In this document: piece by piece, positions 11,201 through 25,000 of the stretch
How the letters are laid out: every line of letters begins with the position of its first letter
Numbering within the stretch: the first letter of the stretch is position 1
DNA from: Mesaphorura yosii
Taxonomy: Eukaryota; Arthropoda; Collembola; Poduromorpha; Tullbergiidae
Assembly: GCA_009869945.1 (NCBI GenBank)
Contig: WIXG01000018.1
Span: 1 to 64,000 of the forward strand
Direction: 5' to 3'
Length of the DNA: 64,000 nt
The notes under the pieces: generated by a model
Seen by the model: the letters and a program-made list of their open reading frames with translations, nothing else
Database searches by the model: none
What the model was told of the DNA's origin: nothing
Translations under genes and position numbers: made by a program

Positions 11201-14200
11201 ACGGCAGCAGCACAACTTTTACACCACAATTCACCGTACCGAGAGACAAATTAATGAAATTTTGTCCGCAGTCATAATATTAGATATTTAACTTCTCCTC
11301 TCCTCCAATATTCATGATACAAATGAAACAAGTCTACAAGTCTGGCGCAGCATTTGTAGGAGAATGTTGTGGTTTAAGTCGAAGTTGGATGCTGCCCTTT
11401 AGCTTGTCAGCAGAGACATGTTACATGTAGCCCGTATGAGCTCCAGATTCCCAGGAATTGCTAAAATAATGTTTAGAGAGCAAGAGCGAAGGAGAAATAA
11501 TATTTCGCCGAGAAATCAAATATCTATACAGGACTGAAAACTCTCTGGAGTGAGTATTTCATTCGCAACATAGTAAATCCATGCTTGATTGACACCGCTG
11601 GTCGGTCGGGTTAGAGGTTCCGGAGAAAATTCTAACCAGCGAAAGTTGATGCCAACAACCAACAGCTGTCTACGCAGATACAACTTTGATAAACTTTCCG
11701 GAAACGGCTTGACCATTTTAATTACTCCATCAGCGCAAAAAACAAACGAATCTCTCCCGCATTCAGGAAAGATACTTTGGCAGAATAACCGGATTCGAAA
11801 AGGCAACGAAAGAGCATCGTCCATCAGTTTCAAGAGCTGGAGTGGAGACTTCATGAACCAAGGCTCCGAGTACGTGCAGTTGGAGAACGAATTATGAGTG
11901 CATTTTGTGTGTGGTCATTTTCACACTTTCGGTGGAGTCGCAGACGTTGGAGTTGGAATAATCTCATCTCTTCAGGCAGCGTAACGATAATACCATTATG
12001 TTAATGTTGATATAAACATTTTCTGCCTCTTCAAGGCTCCTAATTCATAGTTATCTCTTCGTTGCTGCAATAACGTGAAGAGGTTAAGGCGAGATAAGTC
12101 TCGCGCTTTCCTCGACGCAATGGCACAAGTCTGCAAATGTTATATTTTCACCTTATTCCTAAAGTGGCTTTTTCTATGCAAATCAGTTTCATTCTCGGGG
12201 CTACTAAAATTCCAGAACCCCTGCTCGTGGAGTGCATACGCAAAGAAGTCTGCTAGAGCTTGTGAGCTGTTTGCTTTTCGGAAGCATAACACAACCATTA
12301 TTATTCTATCTGGCGTACAGGCGAAAAGATAAGCCAAACTCAATGTGTGCAAACGCTCATGCAGGCAAACGCACAATTACCGTGGTGTGTACGCTGGAGC
12401 TGGGATGGAATCACATTGGCTTCTTGAATTGGGCTCAGAATATGATACTCCGGACCTAATAAAATGCGTCTTGTGAGGCTAAAAACGTAACAGCTTCCTT
12501 TAATCGTGATAATAACATTGTCAGTCAATTATTAACTGTACTCTAATTCTATTCACGGCAATTTCTTGATCGTGCCCAGAAATAATCTCGTTTCGTCCAT
12601 GTCATGCGTGCATTCTCCTTTCGCATAATTCCCGAACGTGTTCATGGTTCAGGGTGTTTCGTATACCAAGATATCCTTACACACAACTTTTCGACGCTCC
12701 ATTCACGTGGTCTAAAACTCATTAGTCCAAATATGGGCATAAATCCGTTCGGCAAACGTCGCCTCCGAAAATATGTGTGTGTGTGTGTGTGTCAACAATG
12801 CTAATATTAATATTCAATACGAACAGAATCTCACGCGCGTGAGTAGGGTAATGCCGCTGTGGAGTACATTACGCAGATTTAATTCAGATTCATCATATCA
12901 TGTCAGATTAGGTTTCCATTTTGCACACAATGTATCCCACATGATTTAGTGAACAAGATTTGTTAGCAAAAGCAAAAGGAAAGTAATGCTGACCTTAATC
13001 CTGCTTTTCTGTTAATAATACGGTCTTGGAGAGAACCCGTGCGTATTGCGTACAAAACTAGCCTAATTTCATGAGGAGCTTTGATTCACAAAAGAGTCCC
13101 ATTTGCCAGTCTTCTTGATGTCGTTGGGGTTTCAGAACAGTTGACTTGGCATCAAGGTAATTTTAGTGTTGAGAAGCACACAAGAGTGGTCGTCTTCATA
13201 TGCAAATAAATTTTGGAATTCAAAATCATAATGCACGCTTTTGCTTTTCTTTCTAATATAATGTGTTCATTAACTAACCCGTGCTAAACTTTTCTCTTAT
13301 TTCAAGAATGTAGGCCATTTCAGATCAAAGAAGTTGTTTAATTTAAAAGTCATGCTGGTTGATGGATTAGAATTTTAAGAAAGCCAAGAAATTACGCAGT
13401 CCGAACGCGAGCTCTTTTATGGAAATTTTTTCGTTGTAAAGTTGAATTGCAAATCATCACTCTTCTCCGGCCCTGTGCCGTAATGTGCACAAGTTTTCCT
13501 CTTTCTCCACCAGCGAGACCACAAAACACTAATTAGGTCGTTATATTTTTTCCCTCGCTGGCAGAGAACTCGAAACGAGGCTCGCGGAACATATTTCAGA
13601 ATATCAACCCCAAAGTTGTAATGGCTTTCGCCAGACACGAACGCATTCGACCGAGTAATTTAATGTGATGAGTCTTTTATTCTCACTAAATATTTTACTT
13701 TTCTTTTTAATGTCTAAACTTAAACTACCCATATTTCATGCTACCCGTTCTCATTACTTCCTGCTGCAATGCAGTTCGTTCTGTTGATGTGAGGCGATAC
13801 GAGTGCACGAGAAATGGCTTTCCATTTTAATTACTTTTTGTTTTATGTGAACTCTGGAGCTCAAGGGTAGCAATAACCATTTGGATCCTGAGGCTGACGG
13901 CCAGAGCACACGTTTCAAGATGTAGTTCGAGCTGTGATCAGGTGGAAAGGAATTTGATTTCTTTCTTCAGAAAAACGCTTAGCCAGGGTTCTCGGATACA
14001 CAAACAGACAAGAGACTTACGAGTCGAGACGGACGAAGTGGTTCCAAAAGTAATAAAAATGATCAAACCAAAGTAAACTTAATTACGAAACCAAAGGTAG
14101 ACGATAAGCGGCAGTCTCACGATCGGGCGAGGCGAAAACACCTTCACTTGAACGGGTAAACTTCTCGTTTCTTTTCATAGAATTTTCAAACACGAAAGGT

Positions 14201-17200
14201 AAAGTTTTCCATTAAGAAGATGAGTGTGTAATTTTAATTTATCCCTCATGAAGTTTACCTATATTTCATATCTGGTCAAGTGAGCAATCTGAAAAACGAT
14301 TTGGATAATCGTTCTTATAAGTTAATCAAGGCGTCAGAACTTGCGAGTAAATGAAATTAAATGAAGTGTATTGATTTAGGCAAGCAAATTAGGAGGCGGA
14401 CAACTCAAAGGCAGAGGAAGAACATCCGAATCTAGTCTGAGTTCATTCTTTTTAGTCTGACATTGCTTTCCCATTCTTCTAGAACTTCGTCTCGAGTCAG
14501 AAAAAGTTTTGTTTTCTCTTCTTTGTCGGCCTCTTGTTTAGAGGCAGAATTCCGGGGATAAAAGACTAAGTTAAGTCAAAAGTTTGTGTTGATACATACA
14601 GGTAGCTGCCAGACAAGCAAGAAAGGCCAGCGCCCAAATCTTAATGCGGCCTGCCTTCTTACCATTATTCTGATTTCTTTTGTCGATTTCCCTCATATTC
14701 GCTTGTACCACAGCCTCGGACTCCCGCACTTCGATTCTTTGTCTTGGAAAACGTAATCCAATTCTGTCTGGCCTAAATTCGTTCCTCTCCTGAACCAGCA
14801 GGAACTTGATGTGCTAAAGATTAGCAAAGTAGCTTCCAAACCTCTGGACGACGTGAGCCTCTATTGACTCACTCAGACTGGTTAAATAAGCCCGTCTTTT
14901 TCCGCTTGGACTGAGAGTCTAACTTATTCAGGAGCTGTGGCAAGCCTGTTTGGTTCAGGTTTGGTATAACTTTGTTTCTTCCTTTCTCCTTCGTAAAAAA
15001 CTTTCTTTCTCTGAAGAGCACAGGCATTTAGAACCAGAATAAGGGGCATCCAGAATCGCTGGCCTTGCTTGAGCAGCTTGCAATCACATTTGCAGATTTC
15101 GGCACTATCTGCCTTCTGTTCAATTAATTTTTAAGACAGCCGTTCATAAGTCATGAATCATTCTAGCACCTCACAGTCCTGAAGTACCTGAATTAAAAAC
15201 AGAAGGAGGGAGCTTTGTTCATGTGAATTGGACGGATTTAAAGTCAGACTAATTTTAAGAACAATAAAGGAAGTAATAAATTTTTTATCGCTCTGCGAGG
15301 GATCGGGATCATGTGCGATGTGCTGGCTCGAGTGAGGAGCAGGAACAGATCTAGAGAAAAAGTGCCCAAGGTTGGTACAAATTTTCTACTTTAATTCTCA
15401 GTTAGAGAGGCAGAATGCCCTCATAAAACTTAATGCTTGGAAATATAATAATATTTGATATGGTGATCCACCAGTTCGTGCATGGCAGTTGAGCATAACA
15501 CTTCCATTTCATAGTTTGCTCAAAGCTCAAGTTGGCTGAGGACTGAATAAACGAAGAAACCGATTCCCAGGAAAGTCGGTCGATTCTGAAGAGGCGACGA
15601 GTACATTGCAACTTTTGCAGCATCTTCCTCGTAAATAAGCCCGGTCTAGTCTCAGAATCTCGGCTTCGGGAACTGTCTTTGATTTCTCAGTTGCAAAGGA
15701 CAAATGCTAAATACATGTACGAAGAGACTTTCACTCAGCCCAGCGATTTACATCAGGATTTACAAAAATGCTGTCGTCCAGACTCCCACGAAGGGTATTC
15801 GCAAGGCTGAAGCTATTATTGCGTTTTACTCATTTAAAATTAGTCCACTTCGTAATATTTATGGCCAAACAAGGTTTAGCATGCAGAATCAACCTTCACA
15901 AATCGAGAATCGGAACTAGCCCGGGCGGGTAATCGAAGATGGCTTGTGTTCTTGTCCCACTTAAGTGAAGAATAAATGAATGTTGGCCATTCTTAAAACC
16001 GCAATATAAAGTCCTTGTTTAAATGAATGACTGAAAGACTTTTATCCTTCAAAATCCTCAGCACAATACAATTTTGGACCATGGAGCATTCAGAACGAAA
16101 CTGCATGCTTGTCTTGGTGGGCTCTTGTGTCTAGTGAAATAGCGAAAGAAAGAAACCCGTGACAAAGTCAAGAGCCTAATTTGTTGACTAATTTTTGAGT
16201 GGATCAGGTCGCTCAATTTTCCGTGAATAACAAAGCTTCATTAAGGTCAAGTCAAAATTCGCCCGGCTGAACAAAAACACGTTGTGCAAATGGCGAAACA
16301 AAGACACGAAGCAAAAGGAATTTGTCCCAGTTCCTTCCCTCTTTCAATTCTACTTGCTCAACGGGGCGGAAGATGCAAAGACTCAAGTCGGCTCCAGACA
16401 CTTTGAAGTGTGTTTGAAGAATTGTACAAAGTAGACGCAAGAGTGTTTACTCTTTCATTTCCTCAAGTAATATTTTCGTGATACGCAACAATAAAACAAA
16501 GTTTCAGTTCGAATGCCGGTTGAAGTCATTGCGTGTTTTTGTACGCATCAACTGGGTCAAATAAATAAATTATGGCCCGGAATTGCTCATGGAATTAGAG
16601 GCAGGTGAAAATGAACACTGCCAGTCCCGTCCACATCCAGAAAACTCGCGATTCGCGTGCAGAGTGAAGGGATAAAAGAAGCGTGAGATTTTCGCTTACA
16701 GTTCACATGAGTCACATCAACACAATGGAGCTCGATTTAGAAAATATTTGGACAGGAGAAAAATTTATGCATCAGCTTGAGCCGACTGGAAAGAAATCAG
16801 AAAAATATTCATAACGCAGTTGCTGAATTCCTTTTCATCATGCCGGGTTTATTTTGCCGTTGAAAAGTGACAAAGCGAGCCAAGTCAAAAGAATGTGAAT
16901 TTGGAAGTGCAAGTTTGCAGATCCTTATCGACATAGCGCCAGAATATTTTAGTTCGATGCGCTGCCAGGAACAAGTTGTTCAAATTTATGCTGGATACAC
17001 GGGCAGCATGCGGGAAAAGTTGGTGCTAGGATGCCGAGTAAAGAATGCTTAGGTACATCTGCCGCTGCCGCTGTTGGGAGACGAAAGGCGAAAGTCGTAA
17101 CCAAAACCGCAAGCAAAGTGGCTGAAAATAATAATGAAATCTAAACTTTCTCCAACCACTTTTCCGACTCAAAGAATTCAAAGAAAGAGAATTACTGGTT

Positions 17201-20200
17201 AGATGCCATTAAGGACTCGGGCGTTATATTAGATATACATAATAATGAAACCGCGAGAAAGAATTTTGTCACATTTGAGCGTAAGTGACAATTTCACTCT
17301 CAATATTGTTCAATCTGTGCTGTGCGGTGATGCGATATTACTTTTTTAAGGCAAAGGTTATTAGGCTTATGGCTGTCGGCTGGCTGCGATGTGCAGTAAA
17401 AGAATGGGAGAGACGAAAAGTAAAGGATAACGCGGAAGCGGGTAACCAAGTTCGGGCTCTTGTAACTTGTAACGTATCAGCGAGCTCATTAATGCCAAAT
17501 ACTTCGTCACTCATTCCTTCCTTCCTTACAGCGGGCAGCTGACTTTTCAGTATTTGGTCTCCGTACCGCGGACTTTGGAGTCGAAAAATTGATTTCTGGT
17601 TCATTTATTTCGAAGCTACTAATCAAATGATCATAATCGTACGCACATTTTGCTCGTAGTGAACAGCGGCATAAACTAGACTGTAAAAATTCGAATCCGT
17701 TCATTCAGTGGCCGAAGTGCGTATTGATTAATAAGACGTCTCATTTATGGGTTCAAAATTCATTGGTTCAAAATTAGGCCATGTTTCACGCTTCGCACCA
17801 AAACGCCCAGCACAAGTTTAGAACAATCTTGAGGCAAAATGAGAGGAGAGGAGACCGCATGACAAGATGCCATTAGTCACATGTTCTCAATCTGTCCCTG
17901 CTAGCCTGTGACTGCCACTGGTGCCATATGCTTCACGCAGCATGCACGACGAAAAATATCTCAAACAAATGGATCCCTGCAAAGTCTTGACACTCTGCTC
18001 CGCAAGCCACGAGCGAACGACGAAACTGAACTTGCTTTTATTTGTCTAGGCAAAGGGCGCTGCTTGGAAAATATCAGGAACGTAGACATTTTAGACATCG
18101 GCATCCGTCCGTACGATTGACACCCCCTCCGCGCCAGGAAGAGACTGCTGATAATAATGGCGAGGCGCAGCAGCAACGAATTCCTCAAATGATGGAAGAC
18201 ACGCGTACGCGCAGAAGAAGAAAAGGAGTGAAATTCGGAATGGGAATGAAGAAAAGTCACATCCGTCACCTCGCCCCTCGCACAACTTTGGGAATTGCTT
18301 ATGCAATTTTACTTACGAGAGGAACCCAGACACACGCTTCGCTCTGGCCAAGTTTCTTCCTCAAACTATCAGCCTTTGGTTGCCGCGAAGACAGACGTAC
18401 AAAAAAGTTGCTGTCCTTCTTGTCAGCTCTTCTGTCACAATAAAAAGATCCTTCCACCAAACTTGAAGCGAAGGTTGGCTGGTTTGGAATTTACAAATTC
18501 CTTGTTTGAATTTTCAGATTCTTTGCGAATAAAAATGCGGCATCGCACAGCTCGTTCATATTGTGTGACAGCAGCCGAAGCAGTATTCATGGACCTGACT
18601 CGTGCAGACTTTTGGTCCGCACACTCTGAAAAGGTATGCACAAGTACGTATGAATAGCAGCAGCACATTACACATTACGAGAGCTGAGGGCATTTAATAT
18701 TAGTAGACTGGAAAAATTCCTTCAATGAATATTTCATCAGATGTGTGCGAGCGAGTGAGTTTTGATGGTGTAAAGTGCAAAGAGGCTCCTTTCCTCTCAG
18801 CTCTTCGCCAATGCCATCCGTATAAAATATTATTTCGTTCCGGTCCTCGACGAGGTCTACTTTACATATGCAAACTTTCACTCCAAGCCTGAGCGGAGCA
18901 AAGTGTGCAGCATTATTTGAGATGTCTTGTGAACAAAGGAAGACAGACGGAATAAGGAAGAGGAAATGGATGTTCATGTTTGTATTATATCCTCTTGGTG
19001 TGATTAGAGTTGGAGTGGCGGGCTGCTGGAGAGGCCAGAGAGCGCAGTGTCGGAATCCAAATTTGATAGATTCCGATTCTATTCAGTTTAAGTCCAAACA
19101 CCAAGTCGAGTCGCGTGGAGGAGAGTAAGAGTACTTTGGAGGCTGACTCAAATTTCATATTTATTTTCAATATCCGTTATCTCCACTTTGCTCTTCCCCT
19201 CAGCCTTAGCCAGGGCACAGTGTGTGGGTACGGGAAAGTACTTTCTCGAGTGAAATACTAACAAGAGCAAATCTTTCTGAAAAGAAATAAAAAAGTAGGT
19301 TTTGACTCGTCGACGAGAAGAGAATAACAAGACACCATTTAAGTGATTCTAAAATTCCAAATCCCGCGTATATTGGGGGCGCGTAACAGAGCTCGAGAAG
19401 GGATAAGGCGGATTTAGTCAAACATAAAAACGCACAACGAATCTCGAAAGGTTCATCTTAGACCTACATTCCACACATAACGTTGATACTATTGAATTCT
19501 CAATTCTCCTGCGATGCTACGTGTCCCCGTGTCCCGTGTGCGTTCTCCGCTCATGAGAACTTCGAATTTGGGAATCTATGACATATTCCGTGTTGTAGCC
19601 ATTTGTCACCTCAAATCTAACATGAACCATTCAAAGGATTTATTTTGCTTGAGTCAGCTTGCAGTGGTCAGCAAAGAGGATCCTGTGCAAGGCATTAATT
19701 AATCCGCTCGTAATCGCCAACTTCGGATGTAAACCAACACCGGATTTAATTTGGGCCTTGCCTGTCCAAATATTAATTAAAACCCGATGCCTTCATTTAC
19801 TTGATGGTTTTGCAATATAACCAGGAGGGGAAACACGCTCATATTCGCAAGAGTTCAAATTGTAAGGCGATTTACGAGCCGGGTGTCGTATTTCGTTATT
19901 TCATGCGTTCCAGGTCTGGGGTCACATGGGAGATACACAGCAACTTGATCACCTAAATATACTCGCGGAAATGTAGACTTGTAAACATTTCATCCAATCA
20001 AGCCTCATGTGCTTTCACGGCTTAAACAGCTTTCGTGGCTCAAGCCTTTTCTTCATTCATTCATTCATTTGCGAATTTAATTCAGCGGTTATTCTGCTTG
20101 TTTTAAATAGAATGAGAAATTCGAGAATATGGAAATCATGACTAAATCCGGTTAAATAGTCAGTTTCATTTTAATTCACTTTCGTCCGTGAAACATTAAA

Positions 20201-22078
20201 ATCTTCTTCGGAGGGACTTTACAATTTCTACGCTTATACAAATTCTGATTTCGTCAGTTAAAAATGCAGGCAACTTAAAATTCACTTTGGCCAATTACAA
20301 CTTGACAACGATTTCGCAGCCGTCCCCAGGAGCACTTTGCAACGAGGGGAATATTCAAATTGCTTGAGGCTTGTAAAATAAAATGTCATGCAGAAAGTGG
20401 TACAAAGCCCTTCTCTCGTCCCGGCTTCCTCTTGCCGTTTGTTCTCCAAAGAATTGAAACGAATTGGTACTCTCCAGGCTGACGTTAAGTTGAGTCTGTG
20501 ATACGCAAAGCATTCACCTGGAAATATTTAGTAGTAGCATCAGGAATATAAAACGGATGATTTGGTTCCAGGTTTCGTTCTCATTTGTACGACTGGCTCG
20601 AATGGAGTCTGGATCTCAAAATTGTGAATTCATGCCTGGCAGGGAGAGAGCTGAGAAAAAATAGATCGATTTCTGTAGAAAGATGAGATAGAAATGGACG
20701 GACTGCGAGAACTACGAGACTTGGATCCGCCGCACGCATTTCTGTACTATTATTATATTACCTTGCTGCTGCTCAGCCTAACTCCAACTCCTAACTCAAA
20801 ATCATAGGAATTGTAAACCAAGGAGAAAAGAATACGAGACTCGAGTTTCCGCTCTCGGAATTTTAGTGATGTACTCTGCCAGAATCGCAATCAAAGTAAC
20901 TTTCTTTGGCACCGCGTTTGCGTTCCAGCGCCTCCACTTTTACGTACAATGAATTGAAGAAACAAAATACAAGCGATTGTTAAGGCTCATCACGTTTTAT
21001 TATCCCGTCATTGTGAAGAGTGTGTTGCAAACTGTGAGAAGAAAACACCTTCATGGACTTTATACTTTACACGCTCCAAGTTGTCCAAGTGCATGCCACT
21101 CACTAACTATACGACTTTCTCGTCCTGTATTATGCATTAATGCCTAAGCATGTGCCAATGCCATGTAACCAGTATAGTTTTCTCTGCCCGGGTCGGATTT
21201 GGAAAGCAGGGAAAAACCCTTAAGTAGATTCCATGGTTTTCGGCGAATGTTTTCGGTAACCACATACATTCAATGCATTCGCAGATAGAGCATAGAGGCC
21301 ACGATACAAGTGAAATGGCTTTATCTCTTTACCAGACGTGGCAGAGTTAGCTCTCCTGCCAGTTATTTTATTACACTTGACTAATCTCATTCTGATGCAA
21401 AGTTACGGTGCTCTCATGTCTGTACGTAACGCGTAACTTCATTAAGTGTGTTGTGCTGCACTGTAATCATGGTAGGCCGGCTCACTATTTTCACCGTCCC
21501 CTTCAGGTTTCTCTCTACTCGATACCATAAAGGCAATACTGATGCAGCAGGCAGTACAAGGCAACCCAGACACGCCGATAATTAGACCCGACTTATTCTA
21601 CAAGAGAAACGGCAGTGAGAATAATAGAAGAGCTTTGACACTCAAGGTGAATACTATAGCATAAATTGGCGTCAGCAATTGCTTACAAATTGTGATACCA
21701 TAATGATGCACTGCTAACTGGCAGAAACTCTTCCGCTAATGACTAGCTAGCTGGATTTGCTGTACTTTCACTATTCTTAAAGTGTGTGGCCAGACAGCAT
21801 GAAACATCTCAGGGTTCAGGAGGGTCTGCGACCTGGGCCAGTGGATTTGTGCCAGCAAAGAATTCTAATCTTTATTTATTTACAAATTAGTGAAACCCTT
21901 CAAATATTTTCGCGAAAAGCAAAACTAGTTCACGCGTAGTAAACAACCACCAGCAGGAAATAGAAAATATCTCACCTGCGGAGTCGATGTAAGCATTGGC
22001 GTACGCTGAGATGATAATGAAATGGATGAGGAGTGCAACTCCTACGAAACTCATTGTTTTTGATAGAATTTTGCTCAT
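2283..22078 (-). CDS. dpr: Dpr family two-Ig-domain neuronal cell-surface protein (dpr13-like)
   Basis: Six coding exons on the minus strand: 21976-22078, 9339-9706, 3399-3500, 3109-3217, 2742-3026 and 2283-2656. Every junction is GT-AG, and the phases agree to give 446 residues. Exon 1 encodes a signal peptide (hydrophobic core VALLIHFIIISAYA, residues 14-27). Residues 36-125 are a low-complexity stalk. Ig1 has Cys148 and Cys210, with the Dpr-type strand C residues SWMRRRDYSLLTVG. Ig2 has Cys251 and Cys306, with FWYHNERMINYD and the closing HILNG. The EKPAAMYHG motif after Ig2 is typical of Dprs. A hydrophobic segment lies near 345-360, followed by an unusual tail of about 86 residues. Dprs bind DIP partners through Ig1 and help specify synaptic partners. 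The linker EARAEI and MYHG motif recall fly dpr13, but I assign the family firmly and the member only loosely. The giant introns suggest long intronic control regions. Confidence 0.88.
3501..9338. other. Large intron of the minus-strand Dpr gene (5.8 kb)
   Basis: It separates the exon that starts Ig1 from the exon that carries its middle. There is no supportable coding exon of another gene. The one structure that stands out is the inverted-repeat cluster at 5174-5284. A perfect CACCGCGGTG palindrome lies at 7208-7217. The rest looks like unique AT-rich sequence. Confidence 0.7.
5174..5284. repeat. Nested inverted-repeat cluster built on AATTGTCC / GGACAATT
   Basis: Within 111 bases the core AATTGTCC and its complement occur in two hairpins. 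Hairpin 1 is ATTGTCCAAA (5176-5185), a 4-base loop, then TTTGGACAAT (5190-5199). Hairpin 2 is ATGCAAATTGTCC (5240-5252), a 19-base loop, then GGACAATTTGCAT (5272-5284), a perfect 13-bp stem. The outer arms 5174-5185 and 5269-5280 also pair perfectly over 12 bp. TTTGGACAAT followed by G/T and TGCAT occurs twice as a direct repeat (5190, 5269). It could be a structured RNA, a paired transcription-factor site (ATGCAAAT resembles a POU octamer) or a small mobile-element remnant. Confidence 0.6.
9707..21975. other. Giant intron of the minus-strand Dpr gene (12.3 kb)
   Basis: It lies between the signal-peptide exon and the stalk/Ig1 exon. I found no exon, RNA gene or transposon reading frame that I can support. 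It contains a short TG microsatellite at 12774-12792. Large first introns are common in Dpr genes and usually hold neuronal enhancers; that is inference here. Confidence 0.7.
12774..12792. repeat. TG dinucleotide microsatellite
   Basis: Nineteen bases of uninterrupted alternating T and G inside the 12.3-kb Dpr intron. Likely to vary in length between individuals. Confidence 0.9.
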
Positions 22079-25000
22079 TTCTGGTCGATAATCTTGTAGT
22101 CTAGTCGTAATGTGGAGAAATATTTGAGAGGACGATCGAAGCCCCTTGATGCAGTCGCAGTGTTTGTGCCGTGCTGTGGTGGAGATCTGATTTCGGTGTT
22201 GGTGCTGGAATTCTTGCCGCGTTGAACGTTGAACCAGTGCCAATAAAGCTTTGGAGATTTCAGTGGCTTAGCGCTGCACAAACCAAGTCTCAGCGTCTGA
22301 AACCATTACAAGCAGTTTCTTTTGTACCTCGGAGTGTGCACAGTTCACGCCTGGAAATAAATTGATGGGTGTGATGATAAGGACCGTAGAATGTAATTCT
22401 TTTGACATTCCTAATCTATAAAATATGAGGCACTATCCAGTGCACGCTAGCACGACACGGTGTCGAAGAACAGAGTTGTTCACACGAAAGTAATATGAAT
22501 TTACGAGATCCTATATTATTATCGAATGTCTCAAAACGAAATGATGACGATAGACATCACGGGTGCCTTTCTTGTTGATGGAAAAGTCGCTGTCGCGCTG
22601 ATCTTCAAATCCACGTTGATAAACAACAAGATTCTATACAATTGGTTTGTTTCAACCTGCAAGACAAAATAATTATTAATTAGACGGTTCCTTTAAAGCA
22701 CAGAAGCAGAAGCACAAGAGGACTGGATTAAGGACTCGAAGGAATTTGTCTCAATTTTAGCTTAGCAAAATAGGCATTGAAGAAATGTCATCAGTCGTGG
22801 CCTCGCGACAAGAAACACACGAAGTGATATTGTGAATGTGAACATGTAATGCTTTGAGGGTCCAAATAATACATAAAGGACCGTGGCTTTACTTTGATAT
22901 CTTGTGATTTGGAACGAAAACAAAAAGCGTGCTCGCAAGACAAGACTTTGGAAGTTCTCGCTGGATACAAACTACAAAGTTGGCTAATGCATAAGTTTCT
23001 GCTGTCTGGTTGGTTTGTTTTCTTGGAGTCGTGAGTCCTAAGGGTCCAGACTCCGAGTCGCAGTTATGCTTGCGTACAACTCTGACTGGATTAATGATTA
23101 TGTTGTGCGAGTGGAGAAAATAAATTGTGAGTTTTAGTTGGAAAAAGAGTTTTTAGATTAAATTAGTCCTTGTTACGTATTTGTCTTTGTCTTTAAATTA
23201 GAGAGGATGCAGGCAGGCAAAGGAACGGCAAGGCAGAGACTTCTTCTTGATCATATCATCGTCATTATCGGTGTATTTCAACCTTACTTCAAAGAAGTTG
23301 GCTCGGTTCACGACTTTTATCTCTTGTATAATAAATACAGTCAGCCAAGAGGGGAAAGACATCATTATTAAATTATACAACGCAAGAGTCCCGGGTTACA
23401 TTGTTACGTTCCAAGAATGCTTTGGTTCAAGACCAGAAGTATTTCTTAGGACGGAACAACTAACTTTCAGGTTTCAAAATCGCTCAAGTTTCACAAAGAC
23501 GAAATATGAAAATAACATTTTAACTTGTTTTTATGTTCTATTCACTAATTATATTTACACATCAAGAATTATAATACAATATCCGAAAATTGTTGAAGAA
23601 GATGGCATTCCAAGCAGTGAGCTGTTTGCATCATAATCAAGAATGAATTGAACTCATGATGTGCAATTTATCGCAGCCGAATCGGTGGCGAGATCTTTGA
23701 CTTGTGCTGAATGGCTCCTGCGTATGTTGGAGCGCTTGAGTACAAAATTACATTCATGAATTCCTGCACTGTGAAAGTGCGCGCTCATTTTCTCCGTCTC
23801 AATCCGGAGGCTCCTGCATTCAGTTGAATTATACATACGAGTACAAAAGTCTGGTGAAAAGTCGAAGGAGGTGATTTGTCTTTGCCAAAATGTGATGGAG
23901 GTGAAATGTAAAGGAACAAGATATCTTGAATTTTAAGCTCCAGCTGCTACCTCTCACCCGATGCCAGCACATTACAACTAACAACTTGCCACGCTGCAAA
24001 CCCTTGCTGGTCAATTTTTATTTGAAAGAGAAACGAGAGCGCGAGGGCGAGAGAAAGTAGACTGCACACTGAAATTGCAATTTCGCAATCAGATTTTCTA
24101 CATGAGAAAAGAAATCCTGGTTTCACTCTTTCTCTCTTTACAAGAAGGAATTCCATGTGTCCAGTCGAGTTAAGGCTGTCTACTTTGTCTTGATCTTTTC
24201 CATCTTCAGTCTCCAGCCAGCCAGCTCGGCCTTGCCGTCTTTCTGAGGTTTGCAATATTGCAGTGTAATAATGCGAGAATTGCTTTCATTCCCCTCCCTT
24301 CAATTATTTCTCACTTTTGAAACAAAAAATAAGAATTCTAAAGCGAGCGAGGCGATCTGAAGTTGAATTTGCTCTTCTTTATTGTTTTCTATCACTGCGT
24401 TGCGATGCCTCTTTCGTTTCTTCACTCGTGGCACGACCATGACATGACTCGACAATATATTCAACCCAGTTTGAAATGAGATCCCAGTGGCATGAAAGGA
24501 GAGACCTTGCCGCTCTCCACATGCCATTCCATTTGTTTCGGTGATTGAAAATGTGAGAACTGTAAACTAGTTTTCTCCTCTTTGGTTTCTTTTTTGATTC
24601 TTTACTGCCTACTTCCTCTCCTTTTTCCACTCGTTTGCTCTGCTCTTGTCCGTGTCATATTATCGCTCAGAGATAAAAAAAAAAAGAGAATCATGGTGCA
24701 AACTCGCACGGAGCAAAACCACGAAACACGTCCTCATGTGACGTGGAAAATGTACAGCACTGGGAATGATGCACCAGACGTAGAACTAATCTAACAGACA
24801 GGGGAGGACAGCAGACAGAAGACCGAATTCCAGTAAATGAGCGCGGCAGTACAAAATATTGATCTCGATCACTTTGATTCCCTCGTATTCATCCTGTTCT
24901 CCTTGTACAACCTGAACCAAGTGGAAGAACGTGCCGAACAAAAATGTGTTTCAATCTCAGTTCATTCATTCTGGATTCCTCCTTAGTTGGATTCGAATGA